A DNA stretch of 64,000 nt from Acidobacteriota bacterium (GTDB lineage Bacteria; Acidobacteriota; Vicinamibacteria; Vicinamibacterales; UBA2999): the NCBI GenBank assembly GCA_947465645.1, contig CANIBQ010000001.1, positions 1-64,000 on the forward strand, read 5' to 3'. The notes beneath the pieces are model-generated. The model saw only the letters and a list, made by a program, of their open reading frames with translations. It was not told the origin of the DNA and ran no database searches. Position numbers and translations under genes: made by a program. Positions 63,625 to 64,000 of this stretch are shown here, piece by piece. Within the stretch, counting starts at the first letter, position 1. Every line of letters begins with the position of its first letter.

Positions 63625-63723
63625 CGTGGGGGTACCTTCAAGGTTCGTTCCGGTTTTGATGGAAAACGGTCGAGTTCGCGCTGTGCTCGGCCATAACGTC
63701 GAGCTCCGTGCGATACTGGTGAG

Positions 63724-64000
<277 letters not shown>

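Overview
The window is high-GC, densely coded bacterial DNA. Genes for lipid A synthesis (lpxD, lpxB) and many TolC-type, beta-barrel-like and periplasmic proteins indicate a Gram-negative (diderm) cell. Paired M16 peptidases, a DUF6282 hydrolase, DUF6152, a KaiC/hybrid-kinase operon and an S23/IVP-type four-helix-bundle gene among word-like inverted repeats suggest an Acidobacteriota chromosome, perhaps class Vicinamibacteria. That placement is inference from gene content; no rRNA or tRNA gene was seen.

Region 1 (1-26.5 kb) is mostly housekeeping and envelope biology. It holds a membrane-bound hydrolase, a four-helix-bundle gene framed by inverted repeats, endonuclease IV, a secreted 5'-nucleotidase and a tiny membrane protein behind a sigma-54-like promoter. 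A long rightward run follows: lpxD, a barrel-like protein, an active and an inactive M16 peptidase, lpxB, a secreted protein, a matrixin-like protease, another barrel-like protein, and an osmoprotectant ABC importer with fused permease and binding protein. Then come aconitase, queG, an AlgH/YqgE protein, an M49-like lipoprotein, a PQQ dehydrogenase, a DUF6282 protein and a DUF6152 protein. A leftward sialidase-fold lipoprotein closes the region.

Region 2 (27.9-62.5 kb) is a large copper/silver-type metal-handling island. It contains two CusABC-type RND systems, an extra TolC protein, a copper P1B ATPase with YHS and heavy-metal-binding N-terminal domains, a Tat-exported multicopper oxidase, DUF411, YcnI/DUF1775, an HMA chaperone, a cytochrome c, three related GHxH periplasmic proteins, two short Cys/His-rich secreted proteins, PepSY and fatty-acid-hydroxylase membrane proteins, and an ECF sigma factor with a CorE-like cysteine-rich tail. 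Within it sit a winged-helix/KaiC/hybrid-histidine-kinase operon and a Ca2+-type P2A ATPase. A frameshifted gene at 47.6 kb and a cytochrome remnant at 62.0 kb show decay and duplication.

Region 3 (62.6-64 kb) has a leftward HD-GYP response regulator and the start of typA/bipA.

The most unusual signal is a dispersed family of inverted, word-like repeats built from 6-9 nt words such as GGTGCGA, AACTCCC, AAGGTCA and CAAGGC. They abut gene ends exactly. One pair flanks the four-helix-bundle gene as 25-nt perfect inverted repeats. Solo hairpins supply the signal peptides of two exported proteins, the ribosome-binding site of queG, the C-terminus of QueG and the stop codon of the HD-GYP gene.
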